DNA from: Streptomyces sp. NRRL F-5630
GTDB taxonomy: Bacteria; Actinomycetota; Actinomycetes; Streptomycetales; Streptomycetaceae
Direction: 5' to 3'
Assembly: GCF_000719475.1 (NCBI RefSeq)
Contig: NZ_JOGO01000024.1
Location: forward strand, 20,864 to 84,863
Length of the DNA: 64,000 nucleotides
Shown here: one piece after another, positions 32,309-40,464 of the stretch
Position numbering within the stretch: the stretch's first letter is position 1
How the letters are laid out: every line of letters starts with the position of its first letter
Notes under the pieces: model-generated
What the model was told of the DNA's origin: nothing
Database searches by the model: none
The model's input: only the letters and a program-made list of their open reading frames with translations
Made by a program: the position numbers and the translations under genes

Positions 32309-34513
32309 GTGTCCACCTACCTGTACCGACTGTCCCGGTGGTGCTTCCGGCACCGCTGGGCGACCCTGGCGTCCTGGATCCTGATCGTGACCGTGGCCGT
32401 CCTGGGCGCTCAGGCCGCCGGCGGCAGGACCGACGACAATTTCTCCATTCCCGGCACCGAGTCCCAGCAGGCCGTGAGCGTGCTGAAGGACAAGCTCCCG
32501 GCCGCCTCCGGCGCCTCCACCCAGGTCGTCTTCGCCGCCCCCGACGGGCAGGACATCACCGAAGCGACCCGTCAGAAGGCGATCACCCAGGCCGTCAGGG
32601 ACCTGGGCGCGCTGCCCCAGGTGACGCGGGTCAGCAACCCGTTCGAGACGAAGCTCGTCTCACCGGACAAGCGGATCGCGCTGGCCACCGTCGCCTACGA
32701 CACAGCCGCCGGAGACGTCGAGGAGGCCACCGTCGACAAGCTGGAGCCGGCCACCGCCGCGGCCGAAGACGCCGACGTGAAGGTGGCCTTCTCCGGTGAC
32801 GTCTACCCCCACGACGAGGCGGGCGTGAACTCCGAGGCGGTCGGCATGGTCGTCGCCCTCCTCGTCCTGCTGGTCACCTTCGGCTCGCTCGTCGCGGGCG
32901 GTATGCCCCTCGTCACCGCCCTGTTCGGCGTGGTCATCTCGATGATGAGCCTCACCATGCTCGCCGCCGTCTTCGACATCGCCTCGGCCGCCACCTCGGT
33001 GGCCACCATGCTCGGCCTGTCGTGCGGCATCGACTACGCCCTGTTCATCGTCTCCCGCCACCGGGCCAACCTGCAGGCGGGCCACAGTCCGGAAGAGGCC
33101 GCGGGCCGAGCCGCGGGCACCGCCGGAAGCTCGGTGCTGTTCGCGGGCCTGAGCGTCATCATCGCCCTGTGCGGCCTGACCGTCGTCGGTATCCCGTTCC
33201 TGAACGTCATGGGCCTGGCCGCCGCCGGCACGGTCGCCATCGGCCTGCTGATCGCCCTGACCCTGCTGCCCGCCTTCCTCGGCTTCGCCGGTGAGCGGAT
33301 GGGCCGCTTCTCCCGCCTCCCCGGCCTGCGCCGTGCCCGCCCGGCGACCGAAACCGCTGTCCACGCGCCCGAGAAGCTGACCGGTACCCGCTGGGCGAAC
33401 TGGGTCGTACGCCGTCGCGTCCCCGTCCTGGTCGTCGGCGTTCTGGGCCTGGGGCTGATGGCGGTCCCGGCCGCGAGCATGGACCTCGGGCTGCCCGGCG
33501 CGGACGCGCGCCCCACCTCCGACACCTCCCGCCAGGCGTACGACCTGACGACGGAGCACTTCGGCCCCGGCTACAACGGCACCCTGACCATCGTCGCCGA
33601 GAACGTCGGTCAGCCCGCCCAGGCGCAGGCCATCAGCTCCGCCCTGAAGAAGCTCGACGGCGTCGCGTCGGCCGACCCGGCCGCTGTCGTCAACGGCATC
33701 GCGGTGATCAACGTCGTGCCCACCACCGGCCCCAGCGACTCCGCCACCTCCGACCTGGTCCACGACATCCGCGACCACCGCACCGAACTGGCCGCGGGAA
33801 CCGGCGCCCACCTCCTGGTCGGCGGCGCCACCGCCACCCACATCGACATCGCGACCAAGCTGGGCGACGCCCTTCCGGTCTTCCTGCTCGTCGTCGTCGG
33901 ACTCGCCTTCGTCCTGCTGACGTTCGCCTTCCGCACCATCCTCGTGCCGCTGAAGTCGATCGTGGGGTTCCTGCTCTCCACCGGCGCCGCCTTCGGCGCC
34001 CAGGTCGCCGTCTTCCAGTGGGGCTGGTTCAAGGACGCGCTCGGCATCACCCCCTCCCAGACCCTGTGCTTCCTGCCGATCATCCTGCTGGCCATCATGT
34101 TCGGCCTGTCCAGTGACTACGAGATCTTCGTGGTCTCCCGCGTCAAGGAGCACTACACCCGGCACGGCGACGCCCGCGCCGCCGCCGTGACCGGTACCGG
34201 ACTGTCCACCCGCGTGGTCACCGCCGCCGCCCTGATCATGGTGTCCATCTTCGTCGCCGTCATGGCCGAGACCGACCCGGTCGTCAAGGCCCTCGGCTTC
34301 AGCTTCGCCGTCGGCGTCTTCCTCGACGCCTTCGTCGTCCGCCTCGCCCTGGTCCCCGCCTTCATGGCGCTCGTGGGCAGCCGGATCTGGCACCACCCCG
34401 AGTGGTACGGCCGCCTCGTCCCCGCCCCCGACATCGAAGGCGAAAAGCTCGAAGAGCGCCTCGGCCACCGCAGCACCCGCCGCCCCGAACAGCCAGTCCC
34501 CGCCGACGCCTGA
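32309..34513 (+). CDS. MMPL/RND-family membrane transporter
   Basis: 734 aa. The GTG at 32309 is chosen because AAGGAG lies 9 bases before it; other in-frame starts at 32303 and 32246 lack spacing. Architecture is two repeats of one helix, a periplasmic-side domain and five helices. Repeat 1 includes RWATLASWILIVTVAVLGAQ and FDIASAATSVATMLGLSCGI followed by DYALFIVSRH. Repeat 2 has LLAIMFGLSSDYEIFVVSRV, with Asp-Tyr pairs of the proton relay. It is typical of actinomycete MMPL exporters of lipids or antibiotics (ActII-3 type). Substrate unknown. The divergent TetR is its likely regulator. Confidence 0.92.
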   Translation: MSTYLYRLSRWCFRHRWATLASWILIVTVAVLGAQAAGGRTDDNFSIPGTESQQAVSVLKDKLPAASGASTQVVFAAPDGQDITEATRQKAITQAVRDLGALPQVTRVSNPFETKLVSPDKRIALATVAYDTAAGDVEEATVDKLEPATAAAEDADVKVAFSGDVYPHDEAGVNSEAVGMVVALLVLLVTFGSLVAGGMPLVTALFGVVISMMSLTMLAAVFDIASAATSVATMLGLSCGIDYALFIVSRHRANLQAGHSPEEAAGRAAGTAGSSVLFAGLSVIIALCGLTVVGIPFLNVMGLAAAGTVAIGLLIALTLLPAFLGFAGERMGRFSRLPGLRRARPATETAVHAPEKLTGTRWANWVVRRRVPVLVVGVLGLGLMAVPAASMDLGLPGADARPTSDTSRQAYDLTTEHFGPGYNGTLTIVAENVGQPAQAQAISSALKKLDGVASADPAAVVNGIAVINVVPTTGPSDSATSDLVHDIRDHRTELAAGTGAHLLVGGATATHIDIATKLGDALPVFLLVVVGLAFVLLTFAFRTILVPLKSIVGFLLSTGAAFGAQVAVFQWGWFKDALGITPSQTLCFLPIILLAIMFGLSSDYEIFVVSRVKEHYTRHGDARAAAVTGTGLSTRVVTAAALIMVSIFVAVMAETDPVVKALGFSFAVGVFLDAFVVRLALVPAFMALVGSRIWHHPEWYGRLVPAPDIEGEKLEERLGHRSTRRPEQPVPADA

Positions 34514-34529
34514 CCCCACGCCGACCCCA

Positions 34530-34570
34530 GGGGGTGCCCGTCGAGGCCATGCGCTCGGTGGGCACCCCCC
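34530..34570 (+). terminator. Terminator hairpin after MMPL gene
   Basis: GGGGGTGCCC at 34530-34539 pairs with GGGCACCCCC at 34560-34569 around a 20-base loop. The rest of 34571-34852 holds no gene; a minus-strand stretch reading RELAVPAGPVSTRVVLLMAP near 34700 is coding-like but has no start or stop context. Confidence 0.5.
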
Positions 34571-34852
34571 GTTCGGCCTGGCTCCTCGTCCTCGGCGTCC
34601 TCCGTGACAACGCCCGGCCCGTCCGGGCCGACCGCGTTGCTCGGCGCGGGGCGCCATCAGCAGCACGACCCGGGTGCTCACCGGCCCGGCGGGAACGGCG
34701 AGTTCGCGCGTCTTCACCGTCCCGACGCGTGACGAGCACGCTCCGAGCCACCGCTCGGCATGCGGCAACGATCAGTCAGGGCGGCAGGGTTCGTCCCACC
34801 GCTTCACCGGCGCGAGCGCGCCGGCGGCGGCCGGGGAGCGAGGCGGCGAAGC

Positions 34853-35944
34853 TCACGCCGGTGGGGGAGCGGTGCTGGCCCGGACGATGAACTGCACGGG
34901 CGGCAGGGGGACCGGCTGGAAGTCCTTGCCCCCGGTCAGTGCGACCAGCGTGCGCGCGGCGGCGTGGCCCCACGCCAGGACGTCCTGCCGGGCCGTGGTC
35001 AGCGGGGGTGAGATGCAGTCGGCCAGCGGGATGTCGTCGAAGCCGACGACCGACAGGTCCTCCGGGACCCGCAGGCCGCGGCTGGTCGCGGCGGCGATCC
35101 CGGCGATGGCCATGAGGTCATTGGCGTAGACGATCGCCGTCGGGCGTTCGTCCTGGTCCAGCAGCCGGTGGGTGGCCTGGGCGCCGGAAGCCCCGGTGAA
35201 GTCGGCCTTGGCTGGGGGAAGTTCGGGCAGGCCCGCCTCCGCGAGCGCCTCGCTCCACGCGATGCGCCTGCTCTCGGTGTGGACGTAGCCCTCGGCGCCG
35301 CAGACATGGCCGATGCGCCGGTGCCCGAGCGAGCGCAGGTGCCTGACCGCCTGGCGGATGCCGCTGCCGTCGTCGACGCCGATGGACGGGATGGCGGTGC
35401 CCTCCTGCGGCGGACCGACGATGAGCGCCGGAATGTCCAGCGCCGTCACGAGCGCGGGGCGCGGGTCGCCGACCCGCAGGTCGGTCAGGAAGACGCCGTC
35501 GACCCGGCCGTCCCCGGCCAGCCGTTCGTAGGCCCGCTGTTCGGAGTCCACGTCCGGGACGACCTGGAGCACGAGCGCGTAACCGAGCGGGGCGAGCCCG
35601 GTCTCGATGCCTGCCACGAACTGCGGGAAGAACGGGTCGGTGCTCAGCAGTTCGGGCGGCCTGCGTATCACCAGCCCCAGGGTCTGCCACCGCTTGGTGG
35701 ACAGGGCGCGGGCGCCGGCGTTGGGCTGCCAGCCCAGGTCGTCCATGGCGGCGCGCACCCGGCGGCGCGCCTGCGGGCTCACCCCGGGGCGGTCGTTGAC
35801 GACGAAGGAGACGGTCGCCTTGGAGACCTGGGCCAGCGCGGCCACGTCACCGATCGTGGGGCGGCGGGGCCGGGGCGGCCGGGGCGGGGCTTCGTCGGTG
35901 CCCTCCGCCGCCGGTCCGCCGGACGGGTCCTTCGGTCGCGTCAT
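34853..35944 (-). CDS. LacI-family repressor of the PL8/GH130 polysaccharide locus
   Basis: 363 aa from ATG at 35944, with GGAGG upstream. HTH at about 30-50: TIGDVAALAQVSKATVSFVV, then NDRPGVSPQARRRV. The sugar-binding domain has TLGLVIRRPPELLSTDPFFP, RVDGVFLTDLRVGDPRPALV, SIGVDDGSGIRQAVRHLRSL, AIVYANDLMAIAGIAAATSR and VPEDLSVVGFDDIPLADCIS. It diverges from the ABC-transporter operon; the palindrome CTAAACCGGTTTGA lies between them and again before the lyase gene, with the CG-centred symmetry typical of LacI operators. The inducer is probably an oligosaccharide released by the lyase. Confidence 0.92.
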   Translation of the reverse strand: MTRPKDPSGGPAAEGTDEAPPRPPRPRRPTIGDVAALAQVSKATVSFVVNDRPGVSPQARRRVRAAMDDLGWQPNAGARALSTKRWQTLGLVIRRPPELLSTDPFFPQFVAGIETGLAPLGYALVLQVVPDVDSEQRAYERLAGDGRVDGVFLTDLRVGDPRPALVTALDIPALIVGPPQEGTAIPSIGVDDGSGIRQAVRHLRSLGHRRIGHVCGAEGYVHTESRRIAWSEALAEAGLPELPPAKADFTGASGAQATHRLLDQDERPTAIVYANDLMAIAGIAAATSRGLRVPEDLSVVGFDDIPLADCISPPLTTARQDVLAWGHAAARTLVALTGGKDFQPVPLPPVQFIVRASTAPPPA

Positions 35945-36042
35945 ACCGCCTCGCCTCCGCCTTGACGGCGACTCCCCACGCGGACCCGCCGGAGGGACGA
36001 GTTTATGTCCGCCTGGTGCCGGAAATGATTCGGTCCCTTCTC

Positions 36043-36071
36043 TTGACCGCCCCATACTAAACCGGTTTGAT
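36043..36071 (+). promoter_or_regulatory. Promoter of the PL8/GH130 locus ABC operon
   Basis: TTGACC at 36043-36048 and TTTGAT at 36066-36071 are 17 bases apart. The LacI-type operator covers the -10 element, so repressor binding would occlude polymerase. Confidence 0.5.
36057..36070. promoter_or_regulatory. LacI operator 1 (CTAAACCGGTTTGA)
   Basis: A 14-base near-perfect palindrome with the core AAACCGGTTT. An identical 14-mer lies at 42789-42802, in front of the lyase gene. Confidence 0.8.
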
Positions 36072-36180
36072 GAGGCCGTCACCCCCCGCGACGATCTTGA
36101 CGGCGGGGCTGGTCCGCAGCGCCGACGCAGAGGGTCCGCTCCGGGCCCTCGACCATCCGCAGGGAAGGGAGTTGGGCGCT

Positions 36181-37482
36181 ATGAGGCGTCATTTTCCGCG
36201 CGTTACGGTGCTGGCGACCGCCGCGGTGGTCGCGCTGCCGCTGTCGGCCTGCGGCTCGGGCGGCGACAGCGGCGGGAAGCCGACGTCGGGACCGATCGAG
36301 ATGTGGTACTCGACGAACCAGCAGGAACAGGCGTGGGCCAAGGCCGCCGTGGCCGCCTGGAACGCGCGGCACCCCGACGAGAAGGTGACGGCCAGGGCCG
36401 TGCCGTCGGGCAAGTCCACCGAGGACGTCCTCACGGCCGCGATCACCGCGGGCAACACCCCGTGCCTCGTCTACAACACCGCCCCGGCCGCCGTCCCCGC
36501 CTTCCAGAAGCAGGGGGGCCTGGTCAACCTCTCCAAGACCTTCGACGACGCCGAGTCCTTCATCGAGAAGCGCTCCGGCGCGGTCGCGGACGGCTTCCGG
36601 TCACCGGACGGCTCGCTCTACCAGGTGCCCTGGAAGACGAACCCCTTCATGCTCTATTACAACAAGGACGTCTTCGCGAAGGCCGGTCTCGATCCGGAGA
36701 AGCCGCGGCTGAACACGTACGAGGACGTGCTCGCGGCAGCCGAGGCGATCAAGAAGAGCAAGGCCGCGAAGTTCGCCCTCTACCCCCCGGCGACCAGCGA
36801 CTCCACCAACGCGCTGTTCGACTTCTACCCCCTCTACCTCGCCAACTCCGGCGGCACGCAACTGGTGAAGGACGGCAAGGCCACCTTCACCTCGCGGGCC
36901 GGGCGGCAGACCCTCGCCTTCTGGCAGCGGATGTACGCCCGCGGCTACTCCTCGCCGGAGGCGTACAGCGGCGACATGTGGGCGGGCCCCTTCGCCGACG
37001 GAGTGGCCGCGATGGGCATCGCCGGGCCCTGGGGCAAGGGGCAGTTCGACGGCAAGGTGAAGTACGGCGTGGTGCCCCTTCCCACCGCCGCCGGAACGGC
37101 CGGCGGCACGACGCCGACCTTCGCGGACTCCAAGAACGTGGGGCTCTTCAGCTCCTGCGCCCACAAGCAGACCGCCTGGGACTTCACCAAGTTCTCCATG
37201 AGCGAGGAGAGGGACAGGGCGCTCCTCGAAAAGACCGGCCAGTTCCCCACCCGGAGCGACGCGGCCGCCGTAGGGGCCTCCTTCCTCAAGGACAACACCT
37301 TCTACCAGCCCTTCGCCGACGCCGTGCCCCACGCCGTGGACGTACCGAACATCGCGGGCTCGGCCCAGGTGTGGAAGACCTTCCGCGCCGGGTGGGAGAA
37401 GACGGTGCTGACCGGCAAGGGCGATGTGGAGGCGGCCTTCGGCAAGGTCGCGCGGGAGATCGACGACCAGGCCGCGGGCTGA
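36181..37482 (+). CDS. Extracellular sugar-binding lipoprotein of ABC importer
   Basis: 433 aa from ATG at 36181 with GGAAGGGAG upstream. The signal peptide (VTVLATAAVVALPLSACGSG) ends in a lipobox Cys, so it is a membrane-tethered solute-binding protein of the CUT1 family. The body has IEMWYSTNQQEQAWAKAAVA, YQVPWKTNPFMLYYNKDVFA and a C-terminal VPNIAGSAQVWKTFRAGWEK. It captures the oligosaccharide for the two permeases that follow at 37494 and 38476. First gene of the LacI-controlled operon. Confidence 0.93.
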   Translation: MRRHFPRVTVLATAAVVALPLSACGSGGDSGGKPTSGPIEMWYSTNQQEQAWAKAAVAAWNARHPDEKVTARAVPSGKSTEDVLTAAITAGNTPCLVYNTAPAAVPAFQKQGGLVNLSKTFDDAESFIEKRSGAVADGFRSPDGSLYQVPWKTNPFMLYYNKDVFAKAGLDPEKPRLNTYEDVLAAAEAIKKSKAAKFALYPPATSDSTNALFDFYPLYLANSGGTQLVKDGKATFTSRAGRQTLAFWQRMYARGYSSPEAYSGDMWAGPFADGVAAMGIAGPWGKGQFDGKVKYGVVPLPTAAGTAGGTTPTFADSKNVGLFSSCAHKQTAWDFTKFSMSEERDRALLEKTGQFPTRSDAAAVGASFLKDNTFYQPFADAVPHAVDVPNIAGSAQVWKTFRAGWEKTVLTGKGDVEAAFGKVAREIDDQAAG

Positions 37483-37493
37483 CGGAGCACACG

Positions 37494-38474
37494 ATGACCC
37501 CACCCCGTGCCCAGACCGACGCACCGCGGGCCACCGCGGCCCCGGCCCCGGGCGGAGCGGCTGACGCCTCGGCGCCGCCTCGCAGGCCGCCCGCCTCGCG
37601 GGTGAGGCGGTGGCTGGGCGGCAGTCCGCTCGGCCTCTTCCTCACCGCGCCGTACACCGCCTACGTCCTCGTCGTGTTCGTCATCCCGTTCGGGGCCGGG
37701 GTGTGGATGGCGTTCCACGACTACTTCTTCACCGCGCCCGGTGTCTCCGTGCCCCATCCGTTCGTCGGCCTGGACAACTTCACCGAGGTCCTGGGGGAGA
37801 CGGAAACCCGGCGGGCCTTCGGCAACCTCGCGCTGTTCATGGCCATCAACGTCCCGCTGACCGTGGTGCTCGCCCTCGCGCTGGCGTCGTGGCTGAACGC
37901 GGTGACCCGCTGGCGGGGCTTCTTCCGGATCGCCTACTACGTCCCGTACGTGACGGCCTCGGTGGCCACCCTCGCCGTCTGGCTGTTCCTGTTCAACGGC
38001 TCCGGCGCGGTCAACCACGTGCTCGGCTCCTACGCCCCGGACCCCTCGTGGCTGGCGAACAAGCACCTGGTGATGCCGCTCATCGCGGTGTACGTCACCT
38101 GGAAGCAGCTCGGGCTCTACATCCTGCTCTACCTCGCGGCTCTCCAGAACGTGCCCAAGGAACTGCACGAGGCGGCCCTGACGGACGGTGCGGGACGCTT
38201 CCAGGCGTTCCGCGCGGTCACCCTGCCCGCCGTCCGCCCCGTCACCTCGCTGGTCGTCCTGCTCTCCGTCATCACGGCCGGACAGATCTTCACCGAACCG
38301 TTCCTGCTCACGGGCGGCGGCCCGGGCGGCGCCTCCCTCACCCCGGCGCTGCTCGTGTACCAGCGGGGCATCGCCCAGGGGGAGCCGGACGCCGCGGCCG
38401 CCATCGGGCTGATTCTGGTGACCGGCGTGCTCATCATCGCGACCGTCGCCCGGCGCGTCACGGAAAGGGACTGA
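37494..38474 (+). CDS. ABC sugar permease, MalF/UgpA-like
   Basis: 326 aa. Six membrane helices are visible, from LFLTAPYTAYVLVVFVIPFG to IGLILVTGVLIIATVA. The inner-membrane coupling loop is EAALTDGAGRFQAFRAVTLP (EAA motif), which docks the ATPase. It forms a heterodimer with the next permease. No ATPase gene lies in the locus; a shared MsiK-type ATPase is expected. It starts 11 bases after the binding-protein stop. Confidence 0.93.
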   Translation: MTPPRAQTDAPRATAAPAPGGAADASAPPRRPPASRVRRWLGGSPLGLFLTAPYTAYVLVVFVIPFGAGVWMAFHDYFFTAPGVSVPHPFVGLDNFTEVLGETETRRAFGNLALFMAINVPLTVVLALALASWLNAVTRWRGFFRIAYYVPYVTASVATLAVWLFLFNGSGAVNHVLGSYAPDPSWLANKHLVMPLIAVYVTWKQLGLYILLYLAALQNVPKELHEAALTDGAGRFQAFRAVTLPAVRPVTSLVVLLSVITAGQIFTEPFLLTGGGPGGASLTPALLVYQRGIAQGEPDAAAAIGLILVTGVLIIATVARRVTERD

Positions 38475-38475
38475 C

Positions 38476-39309
38476 ATGGACCGCGTCCTGCGAGGTCTGC
38501 GCTACGCCGCGCTCGGTCTCGGTGCCGTCGCCGCGCTGCTGCCGTTCTACTACATGATCATCGGCGCGCTGCAGAAGAAGCGCGACAGCAGTCCGCGCGG
38601 CCTGCTGCCCGATCCGGCCAACCTCACTCTCGCCAACCTCACGGGCATCGACGCCTCCTTCAACCTCGTCGGCGCTCTCGCCAACTCGCTGATCGTGACC
38701 GCCGGGGTGATGGCCTGCACGCTCGTCTTCGGCCTGCTGGCCGGGTACGCGCTGGCGATCCTGCGGTTCCGGGGCCGCGGCATGCTCTTCGCCCTGGTGC
38801 TGCTGGTCCAGGCGATCCCCTTCCAGCTGCTGATGATCCCGCTGTACGTGATGGTCGTGCGCTACTTCGGCCTCGCCGACAGCTACGCCGGCATGATCCT
38901 GCCGTTCGCCGTCAACTCCGTCGCGGTGCTCATCTTCCGCCAGTACTTCTTGCAGATCCCCAGGGAGATCTTCGACGCGGCCCGCATGGACGGGGCGGGC
39001 GAACTGCGCATCCTGCGCTCGGTGGCGGTGCCGCTGGTGCGCCCCGCGGTCCTCACGGCCATGCTCGTCACCTTCATCGGCCCCTGGAACGAGTTCCTGT
39101 GGCCCTTCCTGGTGACCAAGGACGAGGGGATGCAGCCGCTGGCCGTGAGCCTGGCGAACTTCTCCCAGTCCAACTCCACCTTCCAGGCCAACCCCATGGG
39201 TGCGGTGCTCGCCGGAGCCTGTGTGCTGGCGGTGCCCGCCGTGGTCCTGTTCGTGCTCTTCCAACGCCATTTCACCTCGGCCAACCTCGGCTCCGCGATC
39301 AAAGGCTAG
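38476..39309 (+). CDS. ABC sugar permease, MalG/UgpE-like
   Basis: 277 aa, starting 1 base after the previous stop (TGACATG). Helices include LGAVAALLPFYYMIIGALQK, LIVTAGVMACTLVFGLLAGY and LAGACVLAVPAVVLFVLF. The ATPase-docking loop is DAARMDGAGELRILRSVAVP and the C-terminus FTSANLGSAIKG is typical of MalG-like subunits. Partner of the permease at 37494. Confidence 0.93.
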   Translation: MDRVLRGLRYAALGLGAVAALLPFYYMIIGALQKKRDSSPRGLLPDPANLTLANLTGIDASFNLVGALANSLIVTAGVMACTLVFGLLAGYALAILRFRGRGMLFALVLLVQAIPFQLLMIPLYVMVVRYFGLADSYAGMILPFAVNSVAVLIFRQYFLQIPREIFDAARMDGAGELRILRSVAVPLVRPAVLTAMLVTFIGPWNEFLWPFLVTKDEGMQPLAVSLANFSQSNSTFQANPMGAVLAGACVLAVPAVVLFVLFQRHFTSANLGSAIKG

Positions 39310-39311
39310 GT

Positions 39312-40391
39312 ATGCCCCAGCTCAGCACCCCCACCGCCCTCCCCTACACCCTGCGCAGGGTCGGCGTGCTCATGAGCCCCGATCCCGCCGACCCCCTGGA
39401 GGCGGAGGGCGTCCTCAACCCGGGCACCGCCAGGGCACCCGACGGGCAGCTCTACCTGTTCCCGCGCATGGTCGCGGAGGGCAACGTCTCGCGCATCGGC
39501 CGGGCCCGCGTGGTCGTCGAGGACGGTGTGCCGGTCGGTGTCGAGCGGCAGGGCGTGGTGCTCGCGCCGGAGGAGGGCTTCGAGCGGGGCGCGGGCAACG
39601 CCGGGGTGGAGGACCCCCGGATCACGTTCCTCGCCGACCTGGGCGTGTACGTCATGACGTACGTGGCCTACGGCCCGCTCGGTCCCCGGCCCGCCCTGGC
39701 CGTCTCCACGGACACCGTCGCCTGGCGCCGCCTCGGCCCGCTGCACTTCGCGTACCGGCCGGAACTCGCCACCGACCTGAACTTCTTCCCCAACAAGGAC
39801 CTCGTGTTCTTCCCGGAGGTCGTGCCGGGCCCGGACGGGCGGCCGAGCTTCGCGATGCTGCACCGCCCGATGTGGGACCTGGAGTGGCTGCGACCGGGGG
39901 AGGGCGCCCCCGCGCCCGCCGGGATCAGTGACGGGCGGCCCTCGATCTGGATCGCCTACGCCGACGCCGAGGAGGTCTCCCGCGACCTCTCCGCGCTCAC
40001 CTCGCTGCGGCACTCCGCCCCGGTGGCCGGGCCCGAGATGCCCTTCGAGGTCGCCAAGATCGGGGCGGGCCCGCCGCCGGTGCGGGTGCCTGAGGGCTGG
40101 CTCCTCATCCACCACGGCGTGACCGGCCCGGTCGCCAGGGGCTTCGAGCTCAGCCACGGCGCGGTCTACCGGGCGGGCGGCATCCTCCTCGACCCGGACG
40201 ACCCCTCCCGGGTGCTGGCCCGCTCGCCCGAGCCGTGGCTCTCGCCGGAGACGCGCGAGGAGACGGTGGGCACCCTGGGCAACGTCGTCTTCCCCACGGC
40301 CGTCGAGCGGATAGCCGGCACGACGTATGTCTTCTACGGCATGGCGGACAGCGCGATCGGGGTCGCCGCCCTGGAGCGCACCGACCACTGA
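39312..40391 (+). CDS. GH130-family glycosidase/phosphorylase (beta-mannoside-type)
   Basis: 359 aa, no signal peptide, so it works inside the cell on imported sugar. The five-bladed propeller family GH130 is indicated by LNPGTARAPDGQLYLFPRMV, GNAGVEDPRITFL near residue 97 (the conserved Glu-Asp-Pro-Arg), DLNFFPNKDLVFFPEV, GWLLIHHGVTGPVARGFELS and GTLGNVVFPTAVERIAGTTY. Characterised GH130 enzymes are beta-mannosyl phosphorylases or beta-1,2-mannosidases (established). The exact reaction cannot be read from sequence. It starts 2 bases after the permease stop and is the last gene of the LacI operon. Confidence 0.85.
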   Translation: MPQLSTPTALPYTLRRVGVLMSPDPADPLEAEGVLNPGTARAPDGQLYLFPRMVAEGNVSRIGRARVVVEDGVPVGVERQGVVLAPEEGFERGAGNAGVEDPRITFLADLGVYVMTYVAYGPLGPRPALAVSTDTVAWRRLGPLHFAYRPELATDLNFFPNKDLVFFPEVVPGPDGRPSFAMLHRPMWDLEWLRPGEGAPAPAGISDGRPSIWIAYADAEEVSRDLSALTSLRHSAPVAGPEMPFEVAKIGAGPPPVRVPEGWLLIHHGVTGPVARGFELSHGAVYRAGGILLDPDDPSRVLARSPEPWLSPETREETVGTLGNVVFPTAVERIAGTTYVFYGMADSAIGVAALERTDH

Positions 40392-40402
40392 CGGCCCGCA
40401 CC

Positions 40403-40454
40403 CGAAGAGGCGCACCGCCGACGGATCACCTCCCGTCGGCGGTACGCCTCTTCG
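40403..40454. terminator. Bidirectional terminator between GH130 and PL8 genes
   Basis: CGAAGAGGCG-ACCGCCGACGG and its complement form a stem of more than 20 bp with one mismatch around an 8-base loop. It stops both converging units, 12 bases from the GH130 stop and 11 from the lyase stop. Confidence 0.85.
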
Positions 40455-40464
40455 TGCCCAGGCC